Shown piece by piece: positions 13,301 through 27,200 of a stretch of DNA of 64,000 bases (its first letter is position 1; each line of letters starts with the position of its first letter). The stretch is taken from contig NC_084596.1 of the NCBI RefSeq assembly GCF_033807715.1, positions 29,090,879 through 29,154,878 of the forward strand. The letters run 5' to 3'. Both the position numbers and the translations under genes were made by a program. The notes below the pieces were generated by a model, which had not been told where the DNA came from, made no database searches, and saw nothing but the letters and a program-made list of their open reading frames with translations. Source of the DNA: Cololabis saira. Lineage: Eukaryota; Chordata; Actinopteri; Beloniformes; Belonidae.

Positions 13301-16300
13301 AAAATGTCTCCAGCTAAGTGTGTTCCTCGTAAGGTGATTAAGAAATGGCTGTTGATAGGAGCTAAGTGCAAGTCCATGCAACATGCACAGGCCTAAGGAA
13401 ATCTTAGTTCTGGAAGCATTCCCGACAAACACCTGAACGACTTGTAAGGATATTAACTATCAAAATGCAGTGATAAGTTAGTGACTGATGCCTTTATTTT
13501 CATGGGAGTTTCCCTTTCTAGAGAGCAAGCTTTGGGAAGAATGGCATGTTTTTAAATTAATCTTCCAAAATGATTTACTAAGCCTTGCACTGGTTGTGCC
13601 AGAAGAAGCATAACTGTTGCAACAACACAGAGAGAACATGAGAACATGAATATGAAGGAAGAGATTCTTCCGTCAAATGCTCTTTATTGTAAACATTAAC
13701 AAATCACAATGATTGTCAAGGACATCTAAGATCACCAGTAAGATTTGTGCTTTACATGCTGCACCAAAAAGTTTTGCAGCTGCTCAGGCTTGGTTCTTGG
13801 TTTCACCTACTTTCATTAGTTTTGCTTTAATGGACATACTGTAAATACTCTAAATTTCAGGACGGATGTCATTTTCCACATTAATGTTTTTGCAGGCATT
13901 GCCCAGGGCACAGAATGCGTTATAGAAGTTTTCTATTCAGATGTCTTAATTCCATGGAATGTTAGGCTTTTAACTCTGCAGGATTAGGTGGGTATAGAAA
14001 ATAGATGGATGCATGTTAGGCTTTTATGAGTTTTCCTCACTTCTGTGTTCTGCTCGATCCTGAACAGAAACTGATGATCCAGTTCAATGACATTCTTACA
14101 AATAAGCAGGTTCATCCCTCTATGGCCTGTGGTATAAAGGGACACAAGTTGTGCCCTTATCAATGGCAAATTATCATATCAGTCCTGATTGTCTACTTTT
14201 CTTGTGTCTCCCCGCTTATTTGCACTGCTCTTGGTAGACTGCTATGCTCATGAGGGAATTGAGTTGGTGGCACTTTTGTTTGTAATTGAGCGCAATAACT
14301 GAAGCCTCGCCTAAAGAACTGGACGCTCTCATCCCCAACATTTGCGATTTTCGTCCAGAGGATAGTAAAGCTGCGGCTACAAAAAGTCTTTACAAGCTGT
14401 GATACTTGCTAAAAGAGGTTTTACAAAACCCAAACATACCAAAACATCTGCCACTGACCCTTATTCTGACACTATAAAAGGATCTGAATCAAAAAGCAAG
14501 ATTTCTTTAAATATTTAAGAAATGTGTCCTCTTTTCATCTTTTCTTGTTGAGCAACCTACTCTAATTTTTATCTATTCATTTAGTTTGTGTGCAGCACTA
14601 ATGAACTGTTTTGTTATAATCTGCCTTTTTTTTAATTACCAATGGGTGAATAATAATAATGAATTTCCCTGCAACCCCCCCCCCCCCAAAAAAAATAGTG
14701 CATTTCACTTAATGTTAAAATATTTATAATTTTAGTTTTAGGGAAACTATATATTAACTCCTGATTCTTTCTGTGTTGAACTTCCACATGCTATTGGAAA
14801 CTTAATTTCAACACACTACTAACTGGATACAATCAGAGGGGGAAGAAAGCCACTTGCACACATGCTTATACATTTATCTTGGCCGGCTGCTCAGAGACAA
14901 AAGACAGACTGCAGTTTCTTTGGAGTTTGTGGTTGAACTCAGCTGATAAATGTGTCTTCATCCTTACTATTTGATTATGTCTGCAGCAACTGTATCTCGC
15001 TGTCTCGCTACACAGTTAATTGATTATAAAGTCTAACAGATGAGCATTCACTCCAAAGCATATTGGATCAACTTTCTGTGCTGACACTAGAAACGGAGGC
15101 GCTGTGGATGCTCTTGGAACAGAGGTTTAATCATACTGTTTTTACTCCTACTCAAATGTTAATCTTATCCGAGTCACTTATAATGCACAGGGTTATTAAT
15201 AGTTCAGTGCATAATATTTTTTAAGTCGTTTGATATTAATTACTATTTGAACGTGTATGGATGAGCGTACAGTAGGAAGATATGCAGCCAAGTCACTACT
15301 CTTAATCTTCAGGAGGAAAAAGTCACAGCCGAGCAGCTAGGACGGCTTTGATAGGAGTAAAGAAACACGGCAAAGAAGGGATGCAAGAACAGGAATATTT
15401 CACCGATAGCACAGATAATTAATACACACTTACAGCAGATAGTGTGAAGAGTTTGCTTTATTCAAAGGTAATCTTAGACAAGTAGGAAAACACAGCACAC
15501 AAACATTAAACAGGACATGCACAACAGTTTGTACTGGCTATTGTTATAGCAATGCTTATACTTTCAGAATTCCTGTGCTAATAAATTTGATCTTAAAATG
15601 ATCATGCAAATATACATGAGGCAAGCTATTTAAAACTGATCACGTAAGAAAGAAAGGTGCCTTAGAAAGTACAAAGAGCAAGCTACAACACTGCTGTCTT
15701 AAAGGAAACATATCCACATTAGCAGCATGTTGATTTTTCAGCCAGACTGTACATGACTAGCAAGCAAAGTCAGGAACATTTGAAGTTTGTTGTCGCGTTT
15801 GATCATAGCTGACTTGTGCTGTCATGTTTGAACTCCAAGTAAAGTAAATTACAAGATATGCATGGAAAGATATTACACTATTAGAATTTACACATCCTTC
15901 ACATTTAAATGTTATTTACTAGGCCTACTTCATAAACTTTGCTTAGAAATAACCAACAATGCCATCTAGCTGCATAACTGACTACGAGCTTGCCTGTTGT
16001 TTTTCTTTACTCCCACAAACATGTATCTTCCCAACAACAATTAAAAGAAATTAATTTGGAAGAAGTGAGCAAGTGATGGAGAAGACACGCACAGCCTCAC
16101 AAATAAATATGTATGCTTGCTTGGTGGATTGAAGTATCAAATTAAATATTTCTTACCATGTTTGTGGGGACACCAATCGCACATTTTTATTCATTTTTAC
16201 TGTGTGAGCAACACACAAATGTAAAGGTTAGAAGGCTACACGTGAGGTTTACAGTCAGGGGCTGTTGAATGGATCAACTGTGCAGAGCCTTGTTCACAGA

Positions 16301-19300
16301 GGGCTGAGGCTCAATGCTCAGATCAACCTGTCTCATTTTCCACCTCGTAGTTTAGCAAACTTTAACTACAGACACCAGAGATTAACAAAAACATGACTGC
16401 CGCAGCCTTGTACCATAGCAAGATTGACCCCACCCTGTTTTTTGTCTTCTCTATTTTTTACTGTGCTATACTTGGATATTAAGTGCTCTTTGTAGCAATG
16501 TAACCTCTGCATCTGGCTCTTTAAAAAAATGATTCCTCATTCCTCAATGTCTTGCTCACACTTATGGCATTTATGGAAGGTGTGTTGTCAGTTGAATAAA
16601 ATTCTGTGTACTTTAATGACTAATAGTGTAAATAAATGGAACGAGTCGTAATTACTATCAATGCAAACATATCACCCAACTTATAATGAGTTAAATCTGT
16701 GCTTGTTTCTTAGGGAGGGCCCACTTGGGTTGTAATCATGCAAGGCAATTGGTGCCGCACCCAAACACGATTGGCCCCTTAAAGTCGGGTTTGTATGACA
16801 ACTGTGAATGCTCTGTTTGATTCCCGAGCATCCCATTCCTGGTTCCTGGTCTGTGGCATGTTTGGAAGACGTGTACTATGGCATGCAATGTCTACATGTA
16901 TGTGGATGAAGACATAAATGCTACATGCTGTATGTATGATGTGTAATGATGCTGTAAGATCAACAGAAGTTCTAATCTTTCATAATCCAGATATTTTAAA
17001 ATGTTAGAGGGCTGTATCTTACCAGAACAACTCAAAGTAAACAGTGGCGTTGTAATATTGCCATCATATTTTCTCCATTGTTCTCCCTTGTGCTAATTCT
17101 TGTGCTAATTCTCTGGAATTGAGTGTATGACCAAGTGTGCCTGCGACGTGGCCATACAACTTTTGCGCAGAGAAACATTGCTTCTATAGTTTTACTCTGA
17201 TTATTGTGTTATTTTGTTGTGTCTATGTGTCATCTTCAGTTTGACTGATATGCACCTTCCATGGTACTATTTTTTTAAATGGCTGGTAATTGGCAAATTA
17301 ATTAATTGTTCTACCTCCAGCGCTATCACTGTTTTCTCTTAGGAAACTAAAAAAATAAACATGGGCAGTCATTTAAAGTTTAACAAGATTACAAGAATAC
17401 AGTGCCTATGGCTTTATCGCAGTACTTTATAAAGCTGTTATTATGTGTGGTTCTTTTGTATGAAAATGTCAGATTTCATGAAATATTCACATGCTTGATT
17501 TCCAATGCCATTTTTAGATAAGAATGGATGCAAATTCCTCCAAAGGAATAAAAAGCTGTTTACACCACAGTTAAAGGAACATGCAAACTAATGTCCTGCA
17601 AATGAAGTGCAATATAGTAGACATAATACAAGTAATCAGGTCGTTAAGATTCAGAGTATAAGACCTTGCAAAGTCTAAAAGAGGAAAAAAAGAGAGAGAG
17701 AGATATAGTCACATTACAAACCAGAGAAAGCATCAGGTGTACAAAGGAGGGATGGCATCCCCTGTTTTATATGCAGCTGCTGAACCAAGCCTTGTTTTGA
17801 AAGGGTCAGGAGGGAGATACACAGCTATACAGATGTAGTAAGAAATGTTGCCTAGTTTTTAAAAAGCCTAAGGAAGCCTAAAGCGGTGCATAAGACAAGG
17901 CTAATCTGGTGCCAAAAAGTTAGAACAATCCATAAATCTCTAAATAAATACTCATTGTCTCCTTAAAATCACATTAACAAGGTCCTCCGACAACGGTAGA
18001 GGAATCATCTTGGCACATCGCCGTTACACTTCACTACCTACAACTGCATAAAAGTATACAATATTATAAAAGCTAATAATGAGGCATAAAATTACAAGAG
18101 GAATCACTTCATCATTTCTAATTCAGTGGTATGTTCACTCTTTCTCTGTGTGTGTTTCAAGTCTATATCTCGCTCCAGATGGACTGAATGCAGGATGAAA
18201 TGAAACAGTTGTGATGAGTTCATGAAGGGGACTTTTGGGAGCAGCTGTCACTGTGCACGCTCTGTTTTGCAAAGTGATTTGATAAGAGCACTAGAAAAAG
18301 AGAAAACTACTATCCAGTCTCTGGCAAAGTGAGAGAGCTGGGGTTGTCCTCGCCGGCGCTAACTATTGAGAGCTGGCTGTCGTTAGCACTTTGAGTTTGG
18401 ACCTGCTCAGACACTGTCTGTACACAAGAGGCATCTGGGGTCGCTGAGAGAAGAGAAGAAAGGAAAAAAAGAGAAGAGAAGAGAAGAGAAGAGAAGAGAA
18501 GAGAAGAGAAGAGAAGAGAAGAGAAGAGAAGAGAAGAGAAGAGAAGAGAAGAGAAGAGAAGAGAAGAGAAGAGAAGAGAAGAGAAGAGAAAAGTTAGAAT
18601 AACAAAGCATAAAAGGCCACATGTGCTTTTTTGTAAAGCAATAAGAAGCTGGTTTGGGGAAGCAATGCACAATGTGCACTCTATTGACGTTCTAGGAAGA
18701 GTGCATGGAAAAGTTAGTTTCCCCATGTGAAACTGCTAGCAATTCAGGTTTAAAACAGGGGCCCCAGAGAGCACAGGTTGAACAGCAGCAGTGAATGGAC
18801 ACAGTCGAGATCAAAGCTAAAGCCCCTGGGGGCCATTATTAAAAATCCAGTTTAGCCACCGAATATTTGAAGGATATTAGGAAAGAAGTACTTACATCCT
18901 GGGATCTCAGTAAGCTCATTCAGCGGTGGCACTGTCTCTAATGTGTTGGCGTATTTCTTGGCAGCCTGTCTTTGTGCATGTCGTGCTTCAATTTCCTTTT
19001 TGGTTCTTGGGATACGGCATTTGAAAATACAACACAGAGTGATAACTGAAGAAGAAAGCAACAAAAATAGAAACAAGGTTAATTAATATGTCTAATACAT
19101 GCTACCAAAAAAATCTATGTTTACATATTTCAGGGGAAAATATGCAGAAAGCTGGTATCCAAATGTGAGAAACCATTAGCTCAGATACTTTATATTTAAC
19201 AGTTGAAAAATACCAGGCCAGTTTCACAGAAATAAGCCCTCCATAATATAACAGAATGCAAGCGAAAGGCATCCTTGCCCCCAACCCTGTAATATCATAA

Positions 19301-22300
19301 AGTTTTACGACAGTATAGTTGGTCTCGGACACATCAACCATGCCAACTACCAGTGTATATGTCAACTGCTTAAAAGACATACTTTGTCTTGAGGATGGAA
19401 TTTGGAAAGTGGTACAGAGGCTGCTTTTTGAACAAGGACCAAAGTGGCTGGAGTAACACGCTCCACACATGACTAACACATTGTTTGTTTTGTGAAGGAG
19501 CCAACACCTGCACTGCGGAGGTTAGAGGGCTACGCGCCGTTTGAGAAAGAAGGAAGAGCCGCCACTACGGTGAACGAGCACTTTTGTGCAGAGACGAAAT
19601 TGTGCAGAGACGAAATTAAAGACTGCTAACAACTGCTGCACTTTTAACTAAGTAGTTTTCAATTTTCCACAAGAGATGTAGCTTAAGAAAGTGCATAAGA
19701 GTTTTGAGAATAATTTGAAAAACATGGCCTGTATGAAAGTTTTAGGTCAGGTGACTGTTGAGTAAATTCTGTTTTATTCTGCTGCAATATGATTGATAAA
19801 TATGAAAGATAAAAACCAAGGGCTGTAAAATAAAGACCGTGGTGCTGTTTCGCTTTAGTCAGGGTAATAATGACCCATTGTTTCGCCATGTTTCACTGAG
19901 GGTTTGAAACACTGGTTTCATTCTCTTTCTTGTTCAGCCATCCCTCACACATCTATTGCTGTTTAAATAATAATTTCATTATAGTACTTTTTTTTTTTTT
20001 GCAGTGTCCACCATGAAATGATGTAATAATTCTTTTCAATCGTGTATAAAAGACTAGTACCCACCAGCCTGTTTTGTGTCTTTTGTATGCAAATTCTGTA
20101 TCTGTCACAAAATTGCTCTTTGGAAAAGGCTCAATGTACTGATCTGGGCGATGTAGCTAGTCATTAGTTTTCCACAAAGGCCTTCAGAGTCACTTCAGAC
20201 CTTCAACATAGCCACAGTTTGAAGCTGAAAAAAGTTTGTTTTTGCTCAGTCAAAATCCAACTTCTTCCAGTCACACCATTGTCAGTCTGGCTGGTGGAAA
20301 CCTGAGGCACAGCCAAATTTAGAAAATTAGGAGAATTTGTCAAGTTGATTTATTTGAACAAGCCTCTGATGACTGATTGAATGCTGTGTTGTTTGAAAGG
20401 TTCTTCATCATAGTGGAAAGATACAACTGCAGTTCGAGAAAGAATTTTGAATCTTATATTTTCATGTAAGTGTGTTTTGTGTAAATCTTCAAAGCGTAAA
20501 ATAAATAAAGTCCTGAGTACTTTTTTGATGGTTTCATGATTATTTCTATATTTCTTCCTCAATTTAAGCCACAGTAGCGTAGCCAAAGTATAATTTGTCA
20601 GCTGGATGGACTATCAATTGGTCAGCCTGCCGGTATGTGTTTAAGGTGAAATATCATGAAAATGTACAGTTTATTTGTTTAAGATTTCATCTAGTCATCA
20701 GAAGGGAAATTAAGAAAACATTTTTTATCCAGGTCAATGTTGCACTTACAGTCACGCTTCACACTGTTACTGGCAATTCCACTTGCATCTGAAAATTATT
20801 TGAAAGTGACAGTTGTTGATACTGTTGAACTGAAACTGATAATTTTAAAATACTTAACAAAATACACAGAAATTGTAAATACTTAATGGATTTAGACAAA
20901 CCAGCTCTCCAATGAGCAAATATCACATTTCTTAAAAATGGTAGCATCAGTTTTGGTGGTATGTAAGCACGACAATGTTTTGGAACAATTTGCTGAAAAG
21001 CATCACTGAGTAAAATAGTTTTATCTTAAAGGTCCCATATTAAAGTATTTTGAAGTCTGTTTATCTTGACCAAGTACTGAAGTGAACTGGTTTGACATGG
21101 ACAGCGTTTCAAGCCGCCGGGTTCAGCACACATCCAGCACGCATCCATCACATACACAAATCCTTGTCAAAACAGTATCATTTCTGGAGCAGCTATGGAT
21201 GGCACGGTCTAGAAGTGTATATCTTTATAATATAGTCTTACCCCTCCACTCACTTGGCAGGTTGCTTGCCCTGCTTATAAAGCCTCCCACCTTGAGAAAA
21301 CAAAACTGAAAAAAAGTGACCTGATTTCCAGCGAGTAGAACTTTGCCTGTTCACTTAAATAAGCAGAGAGGCACCCCGCCTGACTTGTAATCCTGAGGGA
21401 AACTGCAATAAATTAACACTTTAAAAAGGTGCATGTGGTAAATGCGCAACAATGCTAACGGGGGTTGTGAACACTTGCTGTGAACAGATATGGCAGGAAA
21501 CAGCGAAGCATAACTTCATACTGACTAAGACAGAAAGTCCACGTGGGATCCAGATGTACTTCTACTTTGCTTACAGTCACATTATTGAGGTCAGGTTTCT
21601 CTTGGCATCATGAAAATGAGATATTAGTTCTAAAACCTTGTGTTTTGGCTGCTTGAGCATGTTTATTGATTGTTTTGTCCATCATTTGCTGCTTTTAAAC
21701 CTTGGTATCAGTTTTCTTGTGTCCTCCTGAACTGTTTTGCTTCTTCAGTTCCTGTTTTATCTTGAAAGGGCGTATCCCTTATTTGTGGCTTCTTTCTTGA
21801 CTTCCTCTGTCTTTTCTGCTCACACACATCATGACTTGTTACCTTAGATCGTGTCTTTATATTTTGCCACGCCCATTCTTGCTAGTCATCTCTATGCCAG
21901 TCCTTCTGCTCATCTCTTTGTCCATTTCTCTCCCTCGTGTCGTCTCACTTCAATTTTTGCCTTTTGTTTAGACATTAGTATTTCTAGATTTCTTATCCGG
22001 CTGTGGCAGTCCAAAAAGGCCCAGCTCCGTGATATTTGCAAGACCTGATAGAACCTTATGGTTTTGATAGTTCTTAGAGTGCAGGTTTACTCGTAGTTCC
22101 AGAGTATCCAAATGCAGATTTGAAGGACTATAGTTAGTGTAAACTCTAGTGTGTTAGGGCCAGTAGTCATAGCTGCAGCTACAGGACAAGACTAGAGCAG
22201 CTCATCTTAAACATAGCTATGTGCTGCTATAGGCCGAATGCAGGGGGACACCAACATGCCCCACTGAGCGCCACTCACACTTTTTGCTTTACTCTCTTTT

Positions 22301-24213
22301 GATTTTCTTTCTTAAGCGTGATCATAGTTATTAATTAGAAGTATCTCATTAGCATAATTTCCCTCCAATGTTCTTGTAGTTTGTTGTGCTGATCTGCCCC
22401 CTATTTTCTGTCTTGTACATGTTTGCTGGCCAGAGTTTCCACAGTTGCATCCTGACCTGCACTTCCACCCTCTGACTGCCTCAGTGGCTGCTGTCTAAAT
22501 CTGTTTATACTGTATAGTCAATCCTGTCGTACATCAACTAACCATGTATCATGGAACGGTGGTGCAGCAGGTAGTGCAGCCGTCTCACAGCAAGAAGGTC
22601 CTGGGTTCAATTCCCGCCGGGGACGCTGTGGGTGCTGAATGCGTTTCCCCATGACTTCAGCGCCCACACGGGGGTTGGCGAAAGGGCCTTTCTGTGTGGA
22701 GTTTGCATGTTCTCCCCGTGTTCCCTTGGGTAGCTAATGTGAGCTACCCTCACAAAAACATGCCGCAGTCCTGGGCTATACATGCCCCCTCTGGCCAGCC
22801 GAGGCGCCAGATGGGGTGGGGAGGATCTGGTCGGAATAACGTGATCCTTCCATGCGCTACGTCCAGCCGGAGAGGGTGAAAAGATGCGGCCTGCTCACTC
22901 CTCAAGTAAGGAGGAGACTTGAGCTCAGTGCAGGGCCCTCCCGGGGTTGGTAGAGGGAGCAATGCCCAGGGGCCTCATTTAAAATGGACTGCGTAGGATT
23001 CATACTAAAAGTGCACGTACACCCAAAAGCCGAAAATGCCTTGCGCAAAAAAAAATCTGGATCAATAAAACCATGTGCACGCCATCTTGCACGCAATGTT
23101 CGATTTATGAATGAGCCTACTGAGCATGCGCAGTGGCTTCCTGCAGCCTGTTTGGCGTCAGAATGAATGAGATGTGTCCAGCCACCGTGACACTGACTTT
23201 CACGGAGACTGAGATCTAGATGTTGTGGATGAGGGGACAGGAAAACGACATTATTTGGTGATCACAGTAAAAGTTAGAATAAGTATATAAACGGTATGAA
23301 ATAAAGAGAGTGAGTGGCAGCACGCCGTTGCTGCGCTAAACGCCGTGAGTTCCCCGGCGCAACAGGGGGACACACGTCCCCCTGTCTTTTCAAAATCATG
23401 TTTTTTTTCCCCTTACTTTTTACAGTTTAAAAACTAACGGTAGGCTCAGCCTTAAATTGCAAATTATCAAGACACTGTATGAAAGCGATGCGAGAACAGC
23501 CCGGCAGCCCCGCACCCCCTCCTCCCTCCCCTCTCCCCTCAGAGCTGCTCAGGGCGGGTTTATGGTTCTACGTCACACCAACGCAGAGCCTACGGCGTAC
23601 AGTAGGTGCGCGTCGCCGCGTACCCTACGCCGTAGGCTCTGCGTCGTTTTAACGCGGGACCCTAATTTAGGGTTACACCCACACATAAAGGTTTCACGCG
23701 CGCGTAAAACTCATTATATATATGAAAAAAAATCTGTGTCCCTTTAGGGGCTCCGTGGGGCCCCCCTTAATGCAGCCCCTCATTTGTTCTGTCCTAAAGC
23801 GGTGGGTGTGAGGAGGTTCCCCGCGTGTCACCGCGGCTGCAGCTCCAGCAGCACCAGAGTCCTGACTGACGCTCACACACAGAGGGACACGATCAGCGCT
23901 ATTTTATTATAGGTCTGATATATGTTGCGATATGTGATGACATTATTAAGAGTATGACATGAATCTGGCTTCATTTCACCACCTCACAGCCTGCGTCGCC
24001 AGTTCCCCGTGTCTTAAGTAAATTCTTACGGGAGGGTCGGGGTTGCCGTAGGGATGCGCAGATTTTTCGGTTAGTTTTTTTCTTTTTAGATCCGAGGCTT
24101 TGCGTAGATGGTGGCTTCCGCAACTTTCAGGCGCTTTTTCTGCGCAAGCAAGCTTTATAGATGAGGCCCCAGGACTGTTTCTTAGGTAGGGAAAAAATCG
24201 GAATAAAAATATA

Positions 24214-24286
<73 letters not shown>

Positions 24287-27200
24287 TGTCTTTTGTACCT
24301 TTGACAATATATCTGTTTCTCTCGTCTCTCAGTTCTTAATCCTCTCCTTCATCACATCTCCTGCTTTTCCTGCTCTGCCCGAGCTGGCCTCTAGCAGGAG
24401 GGTCCCCCCTTATGATCCAGGTCCTGCTCAAGGTTTTTTCCCTCCTAAAAGGGAGTTTTTCCTTGACACTGTTTGGCTTAAGGATTTTCTCCCACTAAGG
24501 AATACATTTGAATTGAATTGATATATATGGCAGTTTCGCAAAAGGGGTGGAAATTCTGCTCACTAATGAAATGAATACAGTTGATTTCACTCTGGAATAT
24601 TCCTTTAAAGCAGCATGCAACTATTCGTTTAGTTTAAGAAGCATATGCATCTTGCCACGATATTTGAGATTTTTCTCTGTCAGTTTTACTGACCATCGAA
24701 TAAAGAGCACGATTAGGGACCTATCCAGGCTGTACCCCACCTTTTGCCTGATGATAGCTGGAATAGGTGCTAGCAGCTTCCATGACCACAATCTATAGGA
24801 AATGGCTATTGATGGTGGATGGATTTCAAGCTACAGTAAATGCTTCTATTTGGATGAATCAGCTAAGACAAGCGAATGATACCAGTCTTTCCTCACGTAC
24901 GCTAATGTCAGAGTCGTTGCCGTTGCTTGATAATTACAACGTATTCACATCGTTGATCACAACTTTGACCTGCCGTAAGTCATCTGTGTATTTTCAGAGA
25001 AGACTTGTGAAGGTAACGTGAAAGTGTTTCCATGAGACATACTAACCAACTGCCAAAACAAACACTGAGAAGATGCCAATGACCTGCCATAACCGCAACC
25101 CCCAGAAAACAACAGTCTCTGAAGTGACAGGGTCCGGCTTCTTTGGAGGTTCTGTGGGTAAAAACTGAAAGGAAAAAAAGAAAATAACCGTTAGAGGAAC
25201 TCATGCTTCACATCATGCAAGAAAAGGGAGGAATTGTGTACATATATTCATTAATCATAATCTCTTTAAGTGGAGATTTAGGGCCAATCCCAATGTTCAC
25301 CCTACTCACTACCACTTCACCCTCAAAATGAAGCCACAAGGGGTAGGTCCTTGTAATCTTCCCTAGGGATTGGGACACCACTTGCTACGTCACTGCGTGG
25401 TTTACATTCGGGTACGTAAGCGACTGCGTAGTAACGTTATCACATACGTCACACCATATCAGCAAGCCGAGAGCTAAAAGCTTTTTTAATTTCCGCTGTA
25501 GCGCTGTTAATATGCCACTTTATTAAGTTTTAATATTTTTTCAGGCGTAAAAGTAACCGTTAAGATCCCCAAACTGGGCTCAGTTTATCCAAATAACGCC
25601 TGTTAAGAAATTTGCTCCGATGTTTTCGGGGATGAGAAGAGCCGCCGGCTCGGGAGAAGCAGAAGCAGCCGGAGTACAGACGTGATCGCCGGGTCAACCT
25701 ACGCCGTCGTCCCGGGGAGAAAGTGATCCAACAAACTGACCTGCAGTTCTGTGGCTGAAATAAATCATTTAGGAAGATAAATGTTGGTTTAATAGATGAA
25801 ATCTAACAGTTGTAGCTGCCACATTAGTTTGTCTGAATATAAAGTGAAGCAATACAAAATATAATATAATATATTATAAAGTGATAATAATATAAAGTGA
25901 ATATAAAGTGAAATTTTCTCTGGCCCTCCAGAAGTTGCAAAGTTTTTTCAGATCTCGCCAGAATAAAGGCTGATTTATGGTTCCGCGTTTAATCGACGCA
26001 GAGCCTACTGCGTAGGTTACGCGGCAACGCGCACCGTACGGCACGCGTCGCCGCGTAACCTACGCCGTAGGCTCTGCGTTGGTGTAACACGGAACCATAA
26101 ATCAGCCTTTATTCTGGCGAGATCTGAAAAAACAACGCAACAACGAGCAAGCGAGTGATTATGTACATTCACTGAGTGAATATTATGAAAGTAAAATATA
26201 TATTTCTCGCTAGAAATGTAATCAAAACACATCTTTATGCAGAAACTAACTCAAAATATTGATTTATTCACTAAAAATGAGAAATGTCCGCCATGTTTTT
26301 TTGTTTGATTCAGTCTGCAAAGGATGACGTAAAGCATTCTGGGAAATTTCTCTAGCCCTCGAGTCAGTATCTGAAATCCCTCGCTCTGAAGGGCTAGATT
26401 CATACACCCTACCCCTCGTTATGCACACTACCCCTACATGCAAAGAGGAATTGGGACACCACTACCCTCACGGGAACGCGCAAAATTTAGGGGTGGGGCT
26501 GAAAAGTAGGGCTAGGGGGTGTATTGGGACTGGCCCTTAAATACTAAATGAAGGAGCATTAAAGGACTATTTTTGAAAAAGTTTAGATACAAAAGTAACA
26601 CCTGCAGTCAAAGGGTTTCATCTTTCATTCAAAACCACATCTTTTCAAAGCCATGACAAAATTTCCCCCAATAACATCTTTCAAATTAAATATGATCTAA
26701 GTTAAAGAAGATATCCTGTCTCTTTTTGTCCTTTTGTGCATCTGTTCTTGCGTGAAACTGCCCTTACACCTTGGCAACAAGTCAACAAGTGCAGAGATTA
26801 TTCCTGCAGGTCCTGCAAAATTCAACAATGTCCTTGAATTCATTCTCTCCTGTGCAAGGTCATATAGATATTTTATCCACGGCCAATATCAAACTACGCA
26901 TTTCCTGAGGCAGGGCTTGGAGATTATTAGTTATAAAAAGACTGATGTACGGTATGCGCATGTTAGATCAGTGCCACTGAAGCCAGCAGAGCACCAGCAG
27001 ACAAATTCTGAAAGCAGATTGTTCTTTGTTTACTCTATATTGATCACTTGATTAGATAATAAAAGATTCTTGTGGAAACCCTACACTTAAATTCATAAGC
27101 CTACAAGCAGTAGATTTGAAAACTGACACTTATTACATTTGCTGTTTTTACCGATAACACTGTTACAAAAAATGTTTGGGTATTAAGAAGAGAAGGTGGT

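Larger units (their letters stand above)
19046..25046 (-). other. tmie intron 2
   Basis: No exon recognised. 19,046-22,550 shows nothing beyond unique-looking AT-rich sequence. The remainder is mostly the mobile elements listed separately. Confidence 0.6.

Noticed and set aside
18310..18726. 138-residue - strand ORF including LLFSS repeats
   Set aside because: Only its last 44 residues form an exon; the rest is intron microsatellite read through.
22553..22640. Possible tRNA gene with a B-box
   Set aside because: No cloverleaf could be drawn and it continues into SINE body; treated as a tRNA-derived SINE.
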